Shown: positions 1 to 7,429 of the stretch, piece after piece | Layout of the letters: every line of letters begins with the position of its first letter | Position numbering within the stretch: the first letter of the stretch is position 1 | Source of the DNA: Solirubrobacter soli DSM 22325 | GTDB lineage: Bacteria; Actinomycetota; Thermoleophilia; Solirubrobacterales; Solirubrobacteraceae | Assembly: GCF_000423665.1 (NCBI RefSeq) | Contig: NZ_AUIK01000001.1 | Coordinates: 810,422 to 874,421 of the forward strand | Direction of reading: 5' to 3' | DNA length: 64,000 bases | Position numbers and translations under genes: made by a program | Notes under the pieces: model-generated | Databases searched by the model: none | The model's input: the letters and a program-made list of their open reading frames with translations, nothing else | Told to the model about the DNA's origin: nothing

Positions 1-1
1 C

Positions 2-106
2 GCCGGCCAGAAGGGCCGCGTCTACGCCCGCGTGTACTTCCGCCGCACCGGCTCGAAGAAGCTGCACACGAAGACCGTCTCGCGGCGCTTCGTGATGTGC
101 GGCTGA
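2..106 (+). CDS. C-terminal end of an unidentified protein (partial)
   Basis: The window opens inside a reading frame that ends at a TGA at 104-106, leaving 34 residues. The visible tail is basic and rich in aromatic/beta-forming residues (RVYARVYF, then KTVSRRFVMCG) and ends with a Cys two residues before the stop. This resembles the last strands of a secreted beta-sandwich domain, but that is only an impression and I do not recognise the family. Its TGA overlaps the ATG of the next gene (TGATG), suggesting translational coupling. The N-terminus lies outside the window. Confidence 0.5.
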   Translation, partial: AGQKGRVYARVYFRRTGSKKLHTKTVSRRFVMCG

Positions 107-369
107 TGTCCGCCGACGAAGCCTCGAATCTCAACCGTCCGGGCGTATTCCGTTTCAACGTCTCGCTCGGCCGCGAGCGCTTCGAGGCCGAGCTCGGCTA
201 CCCGCCCTCGAGCGTCCCGGACAGCCTCGACTACGCGGCGTTCGACGTGCTGCTCCCGCACCCGGTCTACGCGACCCAGTCCTGGGCCTCGATCGTGTGC
301 CCCGGCGAGCGCACGGACGCGCTGGCGCGCGAGCTGATCGAGTTCGCGGCTACGCGCGCAGGTAGGTGA
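106..369 (+). CDS. Short DUF6194-like protein
   Basis: An 87-residue protein resembling the C-terminal half of the DUF6194 family: an NRPGVFRFNVSLGRERFE block, then an LLPHPVYATQSWASIVCPGE block. Function is unknown. Family members I know have about 60 more N-terminal residues before the RPGVFR block, so this is a short form or a remnant; the sequence upstream in the same frame does not look like the missing part. I chose ATG 106 because it overlaps the upstream stop (TGATG); GTG 97 is an alternative. The 3' end overlaps the convergent response regulator by 20 bp. Confidence 0.6.
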   Translation: MSADEASNLNRPGVFRFNVSLGRERFEAELGYPPSSVPDSLDYAAFDVLLPHPVYATQSWASIVCPGERTDALARELIEFAATRAGR

Positions 370-994
370 GCACCGCCAGCACACGGCGGTGCGTCTCGGG
401 CGTGGCGGTCAACCCGAGCTTGGAGAAGATCGCGGTCACGTGGCGTTCGACGGCGCGGTCGGAGAGGAACATCCGCTGGGCGATCGCCGTGTTGGAGCGG
501 CCTTCGGCCATCTGGGACAGCACCCGGCGTTCGCGCTCGGTCAGCTCCTCGAGCGGGCCGCCGCCGGTCGAGCGGCCGAGCAGGTGGGCGACGACCTCGG
601 GATCGAGCGCGGCGTCGCCGGCGGCGACGCGGCGGACCGCGTCGACGAACGCGTCGCCGTCGGTGATGCGGTCCTTGAGCAGGTAGCCGAGCTTCTCCGC
701 CCCGTCGCCGAGCAGGGCGAAGACGTAGTCCTCGTCGAGGTACTGCGAGAGGACGAGGACCGCGGTGTCGGGAAGGTCGCGGCGGATGTGCCGGGCCGCG
801 CGCAGCCCCTCGTCGGTCTGGGTGGGAGGCATGCGGATGTCGACGACGGCGACGTCGGGGCGGGTCGCCGTGGCCGCGGCGATCAGCTCGTCGAAGTCGC
901 CGGCGAGGCCGACGACCTCCATCCCCGCCGCCTCGAGCACGCGGGCGATGCCCTCGCGCAGCAGCAGCGAGTCCTCGCCGATCACGACCCGCAC
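350..994 (-). CDS. LuxR/NarL-family response regulator
   Basis: A 214-residue two-domain regulator. The receiver (about 1-120) has the acidic pocket (GED near residue 7), phospho-acceptor Asp52 in VVDIRMPP, and the conserved Lys in YLLKDR. A LuxR helix-turn-helix (about 146-210) follows, starting LTERERRVL and including SDRAVERHVTAIFSKLGL. It should bind DNA after phosphorylation by the kinase encoded just upstream. Start GTG 994 lies 13 bp inside the kinase gene, so the two are co-translated. The target genes cannot be told from the sequence. Confidence 0.93.
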   Translation of the reverse strand: MRVVIGEDSLLLREGIARVLEAAGMEVVGLAGDFDELIAAATATRPDVAVVDIRMPPTQTDEGLRAARHIRRDLPDTAVLVLSQYLDEDYVFALLGDGAEKLGYLLKDRITDGDAFVDAVRRVAAGDAALDPEVVAHLLGRSTGGGPLEELTERERRVLSQMAEGRSNTAIAQRMFLSDRAVERHVTAIFSKLGLTATPETHRRVLAVLTYLRA

Positions 995-2511
995 GGGATC
1001 ACTCCGGTCACGCGGGTGCCACCGCCCACGGGGCTGTCGATGGTGAGCGACCCGTCGAGCGCGACGAGCCGGTCCTGCATCCCGCGCAGGCCGGACCCGG
1101 CGGCCGGATCGGCGCCGCCGCGCCCGTCGTCGGTGATGGTCACGGTCAAGCTCGCCCCCTCGCGCCCCACGTGGACGTCGGCGCGGGTGGCCTCGGCGGA
1201 GCGGACCACGTTGGTCAGCGCCTCCGCGACGAGGAAGTACGCGGCGGCCTCGACCGGCGCCGGGCAGCGGTCCTCGCACTCGTACTCCAGGCCGACGGGG
1301 AGCGGTGTCCGGCGCGCGAGCGTCCGCAGCGCGGCCACCAGGCCGAGCTGGGTCAGCACCGCCGGGTGGATGCCGCGCGCGAGCTCGCGCAGCTCGTCGG
1401 TGGCGAGGGCGAGCTCCTCGCGGACGGCGGCGATCTGCTCCGCCTCCGGCCCGGAGAGCGTGTTCTGGAGCAGCTTCAGGTCGAGGGCAATCGCCAGCAG
1501 GCGGTTCTGCGCGCCGTCGTGGAGGTCGCGCTCGAGGCGGCGGCGGGCCGCGTCGGCCGCGGCGACGATGCGGGCGCGCGACTCGCGCAGCTCCCGCTCG
1601 CGCTGGAGGCGGTCGGTGATGTCGCGGACGTAGCCGGTGTACATCGGCGGGCCGGGGACGTCGATGCGGGTGATCGTCAGCTCGACCGGGATCTCGCGGC
1701 CGTCGGCGTGCAGCGCGGTGATCTCGATCCGGCGGCCGATCAGCCCGCCGGACGGCTGCGCCAGCCCGCGGCGATGCGCGGCGCGCATCGCGTCCGGCAC
1801 CAGCGCGGACGCCAGCTCGCGCCCGATCAGCGACTGCGGCGGGTGGCCGAAGAGGTCCTCGACCGCGGCGTTGACCTCGACGATCCGGCCGCCCGCGTCG
1901 ATCGTGATCACAGCGTCCAGCGCCGCGTCGAGCATCGCCCGCTTGCGCGCCTCGGACTCGCGCACCGCGGCCTCGGTGCGGCGCTGCTCGACGAACTGGC
2001 CGGCGAGGCGGCCGAGGCTCGCGAGCGTCGCCATCAGGTCCTCGTCCGGCTCGTGCGTCTCGACCGTGAGGAACTCCATCGCGCCGCCGGAGTGCGCGAG
2101 CGGGATCGCGAACGCGGAATGCAGGCCGGCGGTCCGCGCGTCCTGCCCGCGCGGGAAGTTGGGGTCGGAGCCGACGTCGGCGATCCACGCCGGCCGCCCG
2201 CGGGCCTGCACGCGCCCGGGCAGCCCTTCACCCGGGCCGAGCACGAGCGTGCGCGAAGCGGCGGCGAACCGCTCGAGCGGCTTGCCGCCCGCGGACCAGG
2301 TGGCGACGCAGTGCAGCGCGCCGCTGGCGACCGGCAGCCAGATGCCGCCGTAGTGCCAGCCGAGGCCTTCGCCGACCGCGGCGAGCAGGCGCGGGAAAGC
2401 GTCGTCGGCCGAGGCCGTGTCGAGCAGGGCCTCGGCGACCGCGTGCTCGACGCGCAGCAGGCGTGAAGCGCTGAGCGGAGGAGGAGCGAGCATGGGTGCT
2501 GCGAGCGACAT
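982..2511 (-). CDS. GAF-PAS sensor histidine kinase (HisKA_3)
   Basis: A 509-residue soluble sensor kinase with no obvious membrane segment. Order: GAF-like domain (about 25-175), PAS domain (about 190-305, with ITIDAGGRIVEVN and GYVRDITDR), HisKA_3 dimerisation domain with phospho-accepting His331 in ERDLHDGAQNR, and a HATPase_c domain (about 415-508) with DDGRGG and GLRGMQDR G-boxes. It belongs to the NarX/DesK-type kinases that pair with LuxR-type regulators and overlaps its partner by 13 bp. The N-box region (LTNVVRSAEA) lacks the usual NVxKHA pattern. ATG 2493 (residue 7) is an alternative start. The GAF/PAS ligand is not evident. Confidence 0.93.
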   Translation of the reverse strand: MSLAAPMLAPPPLSASRLLRVEHAVAEALLDTASADDAFPRLLAAVGEGLGWHYGGIWLPVASGALHCVATWSAGGKPLERFAAASRTLVLGPGEGLPGRVQARGRPAWIADVGSDPNFPRGQDARTAGLHSAFAIPLAHSGGAMEFLTVETHEPDEDLMATLASLGRLAGQFVEQRRTEAAVRESEARKRAMLDAALDAVITIDAGGRIVEVNAAVEDLFGHPPQSLIGRELASALVPDAMRAAHRRGLAQPSGGLIGRRIEITALHADGREIPVELTITRIDVPGPPMYTGYVRDITDRLQRERELRESRARIVAAADAARRRLERDLHDGAQNRLLAIALDLKLLQNTLSGPEAEQIAAVREELALATDELRELARGIHPAVLTQLGLVAALRTLARRTPLPVGLEYECEDRCPAPVEAAAYFLVAEALTNVVRSAEATRADVHVGREGASLTVTITDDGRGGADPAAGSGLRGMQDRLVALDGSLTIDSPVGGGTRVTGVIPCGS

Positions 2512-2523
2512 TACGCCACGCGA

Positions 2524-2574
2524 CCGGTGCGCGCGGGATGAACGCGCGCACCGGCCCCGGCGCCGAGCGCCGGG
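2524..2574 (-). terminator. Tandem hairpins between globin and kinase genes
   Basis: Two perfect inverted repeats sit between the globin stop and the kinase start. One has 12-bp arms (CCGGTGCGCGCG 2524-2535 and CGCGCGCACCGG 2543-2554) with a 7-nt loop. The other has 8-bp arms (2556-2563 and 2567-2574) with loop CGA. No U-tract follows on either strand, as is common in GC-rich actinobacteria. On the minus strand they lie after the globin and before the kinase, so they are a likely terminator or a leader structure for the kinase operon. Confidence 0.6.
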
Positions 2575-2597
2575 ACCAGTCGGCGCTTCAGGTCTCG

Positions 2598-3020
2598 TCA
2601 GGCGGCCAGCGCCAGGTCGGCTTCGGCGGCGCCTTCCAGCATCGCGCCGGCGACCACCCCGAAGGCCTCGGTCCAGGCCTTGGCGTAGCGCGGCTCCCAG
2701 TCCGGGCCCGCGACGTGCGCCATCGCACCGATGAGCACGTTGCCGACCACCGGGTAGTGCTCGGGGCGCGCGCCATACCCGACGTGGCGCGCGCCGAGGC
2801 GCTTGAGGGTGGGGACGACCGAGTCGAGGTCGCGCAGCGACTTGCGCAGCAGCACGAGCGCCGACAGCAGCATCGCGTGCTGCTTGCGCATGTCGGTGCC
2901 CTCGAACAGCGGCTTGACCGACGGAGCGACCGCGAACAGGTTCGAGTAGAAGATGTCCATCAGCTCGTCGCCCTTGGGCGCCACGAGGTCGAAGCTGGTT
3001 TCCAGGGCGTCGATGTCCAT
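2598..3020 (-). CDS. Single-domain globin (Vitreoscilla-type)
   Basis: A 140-residue heme protein of the flavohemoglobin-like/VHb class without a reductase domain. Visible globin landmarks are Tyr25 (B10, in IFYSNLF), Gln47 (E7, MRKQHAM) and proximal His79 (F8, in GARHVGYG), followed by EHYPVVGNVLIGAM. B10 Tyr plus E7 Gln is the distal pair of oxygen-binding and NO-detoxifying bacterial globins, so O2 or NO handling is likely. A reductase would have to come from elsewhere. The gene stands alone between the esterase and the kinase. A small inverted repeat abuts the start codon (separate entry). Confidence 0.9.
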   Translation of the reverse strand: MDIDALETSFDLVAPKGDELMDIFYSNLFAVAPSVKPLFEGTDMRKQHAMLLSALVLLRKSLRDLDSVVPTLKRLGARHVGYGARPEHYPVVGNVLIGAMAHVAGPDWEPRYAKAWTEAFGVVAGAMLEGAAEADLALAA

Positions 3021-3021
3021 G

Positions 3022-3036
3022 GCGGAAAGCTTCCGC
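3022..3036 (-). promoter_or_regulatory. Inverted repeat abutting the globin start codon
   Basis: GCGGAA (3022-3027) and TTCCGC (3031-3036) form a 6-bp stem with loop AGC. The repeat ends one base before the globin ATG (3020-3018) on the minus strand, so in mRNA it would occupy the ribosome-binding position. It could be an operator or a translation-modulating hairpin. No known regulator site is recognised. Confidence 0.3.
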
Positions 3037-3090
3037 GATCAGCCGGGTCTACTCGATACGGTCACCCTCCGCGTCGCTGGCGGCAAACCG

Positions 3091-4059
3091 TCAGGCGAGG
3101 CGTTCGTTGATGAAGCGGATCGCCTGCGCGGTGGCGGCCTTGGCGGCCTTCGTGTCGCGCGTGGCGTCGAGCATCATGAAGTCGTGGATGATGGCGGCGT
3201 AGCGCGTCGCCTCGACCTCGTTGCCCGCCTCCCGCAGCAGCTCCGCGTAGGCCTCGCCCTCGTCGCGCAGGACGTCGGCTTCGCCGGTGATCACGAGCGC
3301 CGGCGGCAGGTCGCGCAGCTGGTCCGGCGTCGCCCGCCGCGGCGACGCGGTGATCTCCGCCCGCTCGTCCGGGTCGGTCGTGTACTGGTCCCAGAACCAC
3401 TGCATCATGTCCCGGCGCAGGTGGAAGCCCTCGGCGAAGCGCTCGTAGGAGCCGGTGTCGAAGTTCGCGTCGGTGACGGGGTAGAAGAGCGCCTGGCCGC
3501 GGAACGCCGGCCCGCCCTGCGCCTTGGCCATGAGCGTCACCGCGATCGCCATGTTGCCGCCGCAGGAGTCGCCGGCGACGACCACGCGTTCGCCGTCGAG
3601 CCCTTTGGACGCGCCGTCGGAGACGATCCACCGCGCGGCCGTGTACGCCTCCTGGTTGGCCTGCGGGTACTTGGCCTCGGGCGAGCGGACGTAGTGCGGG
3701 AAGACGACCGCGGCGCCCGTGCCCGCGACGAGCTCACGCACCAACCGGTCGTGGGTCTTGGGGTCGCCGAACACCCAGCCGGCGCCGTGCAGGTAGAGGA
3801 TCACCGGCAGCGGGCCGGTCGCGCCCTTCGGCTTGAGCAGGTGGATCGCCACCTCGCCGTGCGGGCCGCCGGGGATCGTGAAGTCCTCGACGTCGACGTC
3901 GGGGCGCGTGACGTTGGGCTCGGACTGGACCTGGTCGAGCACCTTGCGCCCGTTCTCCGGGCCGAGGTCGGTGAGGAACGGCGGCTTCGCGTTGGCGTCG
4001 GCGAACGCCTGCGCGGCGGGTTCGAGGGTGAGCGTCTCGATGTGGGTATGTGCGGCCAT
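3091..4059 (-). CDS. HSL-family alpha/beta hydrolase (esterase)
   Basis: A 322-residue cytoplasmic esterase/lipase-like enzyme of the hormone-sensitive lipase (alpha/beta hydrolase_3) family, expected to hydrolyse short-chain acyl esters. Diagnostic features are the oxyanion motif HGAGW (91-95), the nucleophile elbow GDSCGG with Ser165, the acid in TGEADVLRDE, and the catalytic His in IIHDFMML. The nucleophile motif carries Cys where most relatives have Ala (GDSAGG). ATG 4059 was chosen; the open frame extends further upstream without family similarity. Monocistronic. The physiological substrate is unknown. Confidence 0.9.
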   Translation of the reverse strand: MAAHTHIETLTLEPAAQAFADANAKPPFLTDLGPENGRKVLDQVQSEPNVTRPDVDVEDFTIPGGPHGEVAIHLLKPKGATGPLPVILYLHGAGWVFGDPKTHDRLVRELVAGTGAAVVFPHYVRSPEAKYPQANQEAYTAARWIVSDGASKGLDGERVVVAGDSCGGNMAIAVTLMAKAQGGPAFRGQALFYPVTDANFDTGSYERFAEGFHLRRDMMQWFWDQYTTDPDERAEITASPRRATPDQLRDLPPALVITGEADVLRDEGEAYAELLREAGNEVEATRYAAIIHDFMMLDATRDTKAAKAATAQAIRFINERLA

Positions 4060-4125
4060 GCCCCACAGGCTTCCGTCCGGCGTGGGTCGCCGCCATGCCC
4101 GCCCACCGGACTCCGGAGTACGGCT

Positions 4126-4148
4126 GGCCGGACGTGAGCTGTCCGGCC
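4126..4148. other. Inverted repeat in a divergent intergenic region
   Basis: GGCCGGAC (4126-4133) and GTCCGGCC (4141-4148) are perfect 8-bp arms around a 7-nt loop, extendable by a wobble and a pair. It lies in the 132-bp gap between the divergent esterase and secreted-protein genes. It could be a shared operator or simply a GC-rich palindrome. Other TCCGG-containing short repeats surround it. Confidence 0.3.
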
Positions 4149-4191
4149 GGTGGTGGTGTCCGGCGCCGCGGGCGGGCGGGACGCTACGTCC

Positions 4192-4638
4192 ATGTCCTTC
4201 TCGAGATCGATCACCTGGCTCGCCGGCGCCGGGGTCGCGGTCGCGCTGGCGTTCGCTGTCGCCGTCGTCGCGCACGCCGACCAGCGGGGCCCGCTGTCGA
4301 CGCCTCAGGGCACCGTGCGGTCGTTCCTCACCGACGCGGTCGTCGACCACGACCCGGTGGACGCCTGCGGCTACCTCACGCCACGCGCCCGCAAGAGCTT
4401 CGAGCCCGGCCAGGATTGCGCCAGCCTGTTCGCGTCCGCGCGGCTGGACGGCGTCATTTCCGACCGCGGGCTGGCCCGCCTCACCTACCGGGTCACCGCG
4501 GACGGCAGCGCGCGGGTCGTGCACGCCGGCGGCCGCTCGTTCGTCCTGCTCCCCGCTTCACCGGAGGCGCTGGCGGAGTTCCACGCGCCGCCGACGGACT
4601 GGCGGATCGACTCGGGGATCGCGGGTCTAGCGGGGTGA
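4192..4638 (+). CDS. Small secreted or membrane-anchored protein, unknown function
   Basis: A 148-residue protein with an N-terminal hydrophobic segment (about residues 7-27, LAGAGVAVALAFAVAVVAHA) that reads as a signal peptide or anchor. The mature part has a GTVRSFLTDAVVDHDPVDAC start and a second Cys (EPGQDCASLF), which may form a disulfide. The layout resembles SnoaL/DUF4878-like small exported proteins, but I cannot assign a family. ATG 4192 places the signal sequence at the N-terminus; a further in-frame start at 4150 would add 14 residues. Its 3' end overlaps the convergent regulator gene by 12 bp. Confidence 0.7.
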   Translation: MSFSRSITWLAGAGVAVALAFAVAVVAHADQRGPLSTPQGTVRSFLTDAVVDHDPVDACGYLTPRARKSFEPGQDCASLFASARLDGVISDRGLARLTYRVTADGSARVVHAGGRSFVLLPASPEALAEFHAPPTDWRIDSGIAGLAG

Positions 4639-5274
4639 GCGCAGGTACTCGAGCACGGCGAGGACGCGGCGGTGCTCGGTCGGCGTCGTGTCGGTCAGGT
4701 TCAGCTTGCGGAAGATGCGCCCGACGTGCTTCTCGACCGCGTTCTCGGTGACGACGAGCTGCTCGGCGATGCCGACGTTGGACAGGCCCTCGGCCATCGC
4801 GGCGAGCACGTCGAGCTCGCGCGGGGTGAGGTCGGCGATCGGGCCGCGGTGCTTGCCGCGCCCGAGCATCAGCTTGACCACCTCGGGGTCGAGCGCGGTC
4901 CCGCGACCGGCGACGCGGCGGATCGCGTCCACGAACGCGTCGACGTCGCCGACGCGCTCCTTGAGCAGGTAGCCGACGCCCGACGGATCGTCGCCGATCA
5001 GCGCGTTGGCGTAGGACTCGTTGCAGTGGCCGGAGAGCACGAGCACGCCGAGGTCCGGCCGCTCCTCGCGCAGCTGGACCGCCGCGCGCAGCCCGTCGTC
5101 CTCCCCGTGCGGAGGCATCTGCACGTCGACGATCGCGACGTCCGGCTTGTGGGCGCGGACCTTGCGGACGAAGTCGTCGGCGTCGCCGGCGCGCGCGACG
5201 ACCTCGACGCCCTCGTCGCCGAGCAGCCGCGAGATCCCTTCGCGCATGAGCACGTCGTCCTCGCCGATCACCAC
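4627..5274 (-). CDS. LuxR/NarL-family response regulator
   Basis: A 215-residue receiver plus LuxR HTH protein. Phospho-acceptor Asp50 lies in AIVDVQMPPHGEDDGLRAA, the switch Lys in YLLKERVGD, and the HTH in LTPRELDVLAAMAEGLSNVGIAEQL with TENAVEKHVGRIF. It is a paralogue of the regulator at 350-994. It is divergent from the kinase at 5316-6305 with only 41 bp between them, so the two probably form a pair with back-to-back promoters. The start is the first of two adjacent GTG codons; an upstream CTG would restore the family's usual xRVVIGED opening. Confidence 0.9.
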   Translation of the reverse strand: MVIGEDDVLMREGISRLLGDEGVEVVARAGDADDFVRKVRAHKPDVAIVDVQMPPHGEDDGLRAAVQLREERPDLGVLVLSGHCNESYANALIGDDPSGVGYLLKERVGDVDAFVDAIRRVAGRGTALDPEVVKLMLGRGKHRGPIADLTPRELDVLAAMAEGLSNVGIAEQLVVTENAVEKHVGRIFRKLNLTDTTPTEHRRVLAVLEYLRSPR

Positions 5275-5315
5275 GCGCAGGGCTGTCCGGTCGTCGCTGA
5301 TGGGGCAGCACGATA

Positions 5316-6305
5316 ATGCCCCGGATGACGAACCGTGACGGCCCGCTGGTGAGCCTGGCGTTCGCGGTGCTCGTCGTCGCCGCGGTGACGCTGGTCCTGT
5401 ACCCGATCTCCGACATCGATCCGGGCGTCTCCAGCGGCGTCCTGTACGTCCTCGGCGTGCTGATCGTCGCCACCACCCGCGGGCTCTGGATGGGGTTGGT
5501 GACCGCCGTGCTGAGCGCGCTCGCGCTCGACTACTTCCACACCGACCCGACCGGCGACCTGCTCGCGGGCAAGTCCGCCGGCGACCTGGTCGCGATCGGC
5601 AACGTGATGGTGACCGCGGTCGCCGTCGCGCTGATCGCCCATTACGGGCGCCGGCGCGCGGTCGAGTCCGAGCAGCGGCGCGTGCGCCTGCAGGAGGTCG
5701 ACGCGTCGCGCAGCCGGGTCCTCGCCGCCGCCGACCGCGAGCGCCGCCAAGTCGTCCGCGACCTCCACGACGGCGCGCAGCAGCGGCTCATGCACACCGT
5801 CGTGACGCTCAAGCTCGCCTCGCGCGCGGTCGACTCCGACCCCGTGCAGGCCAAGGCGATGTTGGGCGAGGCGCTCGACAACGCCCAGCAGGCGACCAAC
5901 GAGCTGCGCGAGCTCGCCCACGGGATCATGCCGTCGGTCCTCACCCACGGCGGCCTGAGCGCGGGCGTGGACGCGCTCGTGGCCCGGATGCCGTTGCCGG
6001 TCGACTGCGACATCGCCGACCAGCGCTTCCCGGCGGAGCTCGAGGCGACCGTCTACTTCGTGATCGCCGAGGCGCTGACGAACGTCGCCAAGCACGCCGA
6101 GGCGAAGGAGGCGCGGGTGAGCGTGCGCACCGAAGGCGAGGTGCTCGTCGCCGAGGTCGCCGACGACGGCGTCGGCGGGGCGTTCACCGGCGGCTCCGGG
6201 CTGCTCGGGCTCGAGGACCGGCTGGAAGCGGTCGGCGGGCGGCTGCACGTCTCCAGCCCGCCGGGCGGGGGCACGACGCTACGCGTCGAGATTCCCCTCC
6301 AGTAG
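5316..6305 (+). CDS. Membrane sensor histidine kinase (HisKA_3)
   Basis: A 329-residue kinase. Residues about 10-108 contain roughly four closely spaced hydrophobic segments in a DUF4118/KdpD-like arrangement with almost no extracellular domain, so it probably senses a membrane or intramembrane cue. HisKA_3 follows with His151 in VRDLHDGAQQR. The HATPase_c domain has N-box EALTNVAKHAEA and G-boxes DDGVGG and GLLGLEDRL. Divergent from its likely partner at 4627-5274. The 3' end overlaps a convergent receiver gene by 27 bp. Confidence 0.92.
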   Translation: MPRMTNRDGPLVSLAFAVLVVAAVTLVLYPISDIDPGVSSGVLYVLGVLIVATTRGLWMGLVTAVLSALALDYFHTDPTGDLLAGKSAGDLVAIGNVMVTAVAVALIAHYGRRRAVESEQRRVRLQEVDASRSRVLAAADRERRQVVRDLHDGAQQRLMHTVVTLKLASRAVDSDPVQAKAMLGEALDNAQQATNELRELAHGIMPSVLTHGGLSAGVDALVARMPLPVDCDIADQRFPAELEATVYFVIAEALTNVAKHAEAKEARVSVRTEGEVLVAEVADDGVGGAFTGGSGLLGLEDRLEAVGGRLHVSSPPGGGTTLRVEIPLQ

Positions 6306-6653
6306 CTCGACCAGGCGCCCGTCGGCGAGCTCGTCCTTCGTCAGGAAGCCGATCGCTCCCGCGCGGGCGATGCGGGCGGCACGGCCCGCGTCGGCGTCGC
6401 CTGAGGTGAGGACGACTCGCGGCGCCCACGGGAGGGCGGCGAGCATGCGCGAGAGGCCGATCCCGTCGCCGTCGGGGAGGTTGACGTCGACGAGCGCGGT
6501 CGCGGGCCTGCAGGTCCGCGCCGTGGACATCGCACCCGCGCAGGTCCCGGCTTCGCCGACGACGTCGAACCCGGCCGCGGCCAGCACGCGCACGGCGAGC
6601 CGCCGGAAGCCCTCGTCGTCGTCAACGATCAGCACGGAAACCATCGATTCCAT
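6279..6653 (-). CDS. Stand-alone response regulator receiver
   Basis: A 124-residue single-domain receiver: VLIVDDDEGFRRLA opening, phospho-acceptor Asp56 in ALVDVNLPDGDG, and switch Lys in GFLTKDELA. There is no output domain, so it likely acts by protein-protein contact or as a phosphate sink. It is convergent with and overlaps the 3' end of the kinase at 5316-6305, which makes that kinase a candidate donor. ATG 6653 chosen; ATG 6644 is possible. Confidence 0.85.
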   Translation of the reverse strand: MESMVSVLIVDDDEGFRRLAVRVLAAAGFDVVGEAGTCAGAMSTARTCRPATALVDVNLPDGDGIGLSRMLAALPWAPRVVLTSGDADAGRAARIARAGAIGFLTKDELADGRLVELLEGNLDA

Positions 6654-6703
6654 TGTCTGCCCATCCGCGCCGGGCGCGTATCCGGGCAGCCGGACAATGG
6701 CCG

Positions 6704-7381
6704 TCAGGCTCCGACCGCCACCTCGAGGCGCAGGTCGGCACCGGTGACGCGATAGCCGGAGCCGAGGCCCTCGACGCGGGCGACGCGGTCGCCGTCGTAG
6801 ACGAGCACGGTGCCCTCGTCGACCGCCCAGCCCTCGGGCGCGAGCCCGGCGCGAACGGCGTGGATGAGCCGCGTGACCGTCCCCCACTGGGTCGCGTGGA
6901 CGTCGACCGCGAACGGCACCAGGCCGAGGCCGGGACGCACCGTGAGCGGCTCGAGATCCTCGCCCGCCTCCTCCGCGCAGACGTCGCGGCCGCCGTGGCG
7001 CCAGCCGCCGACGATCGCCCACTCGCCCGCGATCGCCGCACCGGCCGAGAAGCCGCCGTAGACGACGTCGGGCGGGAGCCAGTCGCCGCCCACGAGCGCC
7101 TCCTGATAGCCGGGCGTCCAGCCGCCTGCGACGAACACGCCGCCCGCGCCCTCGACGTCGGCGGCGGTCGGCGGCCGGTCCTTGGAGACCACCACCGCAC
7201 GCACCTCGTTCGCACCTGACGCGGTCAGCGCGCCCGTCCAGCGGTCGACGTCGGTGTCGTCGCCTTCGTCGAGCACGATCGCGACGATCGCCCGCTCTCC
7301 CACGGCGTGGACGAACGGAGCGTGGGAGGCGCGCACGGCATCCTCGCCGCGGCCGCCGCCGATCAGGTACACGGATCGCAT
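6704..7381 (-). CDS. Peptidase S51-like protein (class I glutamine amidotransferase-like)
   Basis: A 225-residue protein resembling the S51 group (dipeptidase E/cyanophycinase). It begins MRSVYLIGGGRGED, has a VFVAGGWTPGYQEAL block, and places a nucleophile Ser112 in GGFSAGAAIAGEWA. The family hydrolyses Asp-dipeptides or cyanophycin-like isoaspartyl bonds; which applies here cannot be said. ATG 7381 was chosen because it gives the canonical N-terminus; the frame is open further upstream. Divergent from the phosphoesterase at 7430. Confidence 0.8.
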   Translation of the reverse strand: MRSVYLIGGGRGEDAVRASHAPFVHAVGERAIVAIVLDEGDDTDVDRWTGALTASGANEVRAVVVSKDRPPTAADVEGAGGVFVAGGWTPGYQEALVGGDWLPPDVVYGGFSAGAAIAGEWAIVGGWRHGGRDVCAEEAGEDLEPLTVRPGLGLVPFAVDVHATQWGTVTRLIHAVRAGLAPEGWAVDEGTVLVYDGDRVARVEGLGSGYRVTGADLRLEVAVGA

Positions 7382-7409
7382 CCGCACAGGATCACCCGTG
7401 AGCCGGACG

Positions 7410-7427
7410 CGCAACTGTATGGTTGCG
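7410..7427 (+). promoter_or_regulatory. Inverted repeat in the phosphoesterase leader
   Basis: CGCAAC (7410-7415) and GTTGCG (7422-7427) flank TGTATG, ending three bases before the ATG at 7430. The repeat overlaps the expected ribosome-binding position in the 48-bp divergent gap shared with the S51 gene. It could be an operator or an mRNA hairpin; the assignment is speculative. Confidence 0.3.
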
Positions 7428-7429
7428 TC

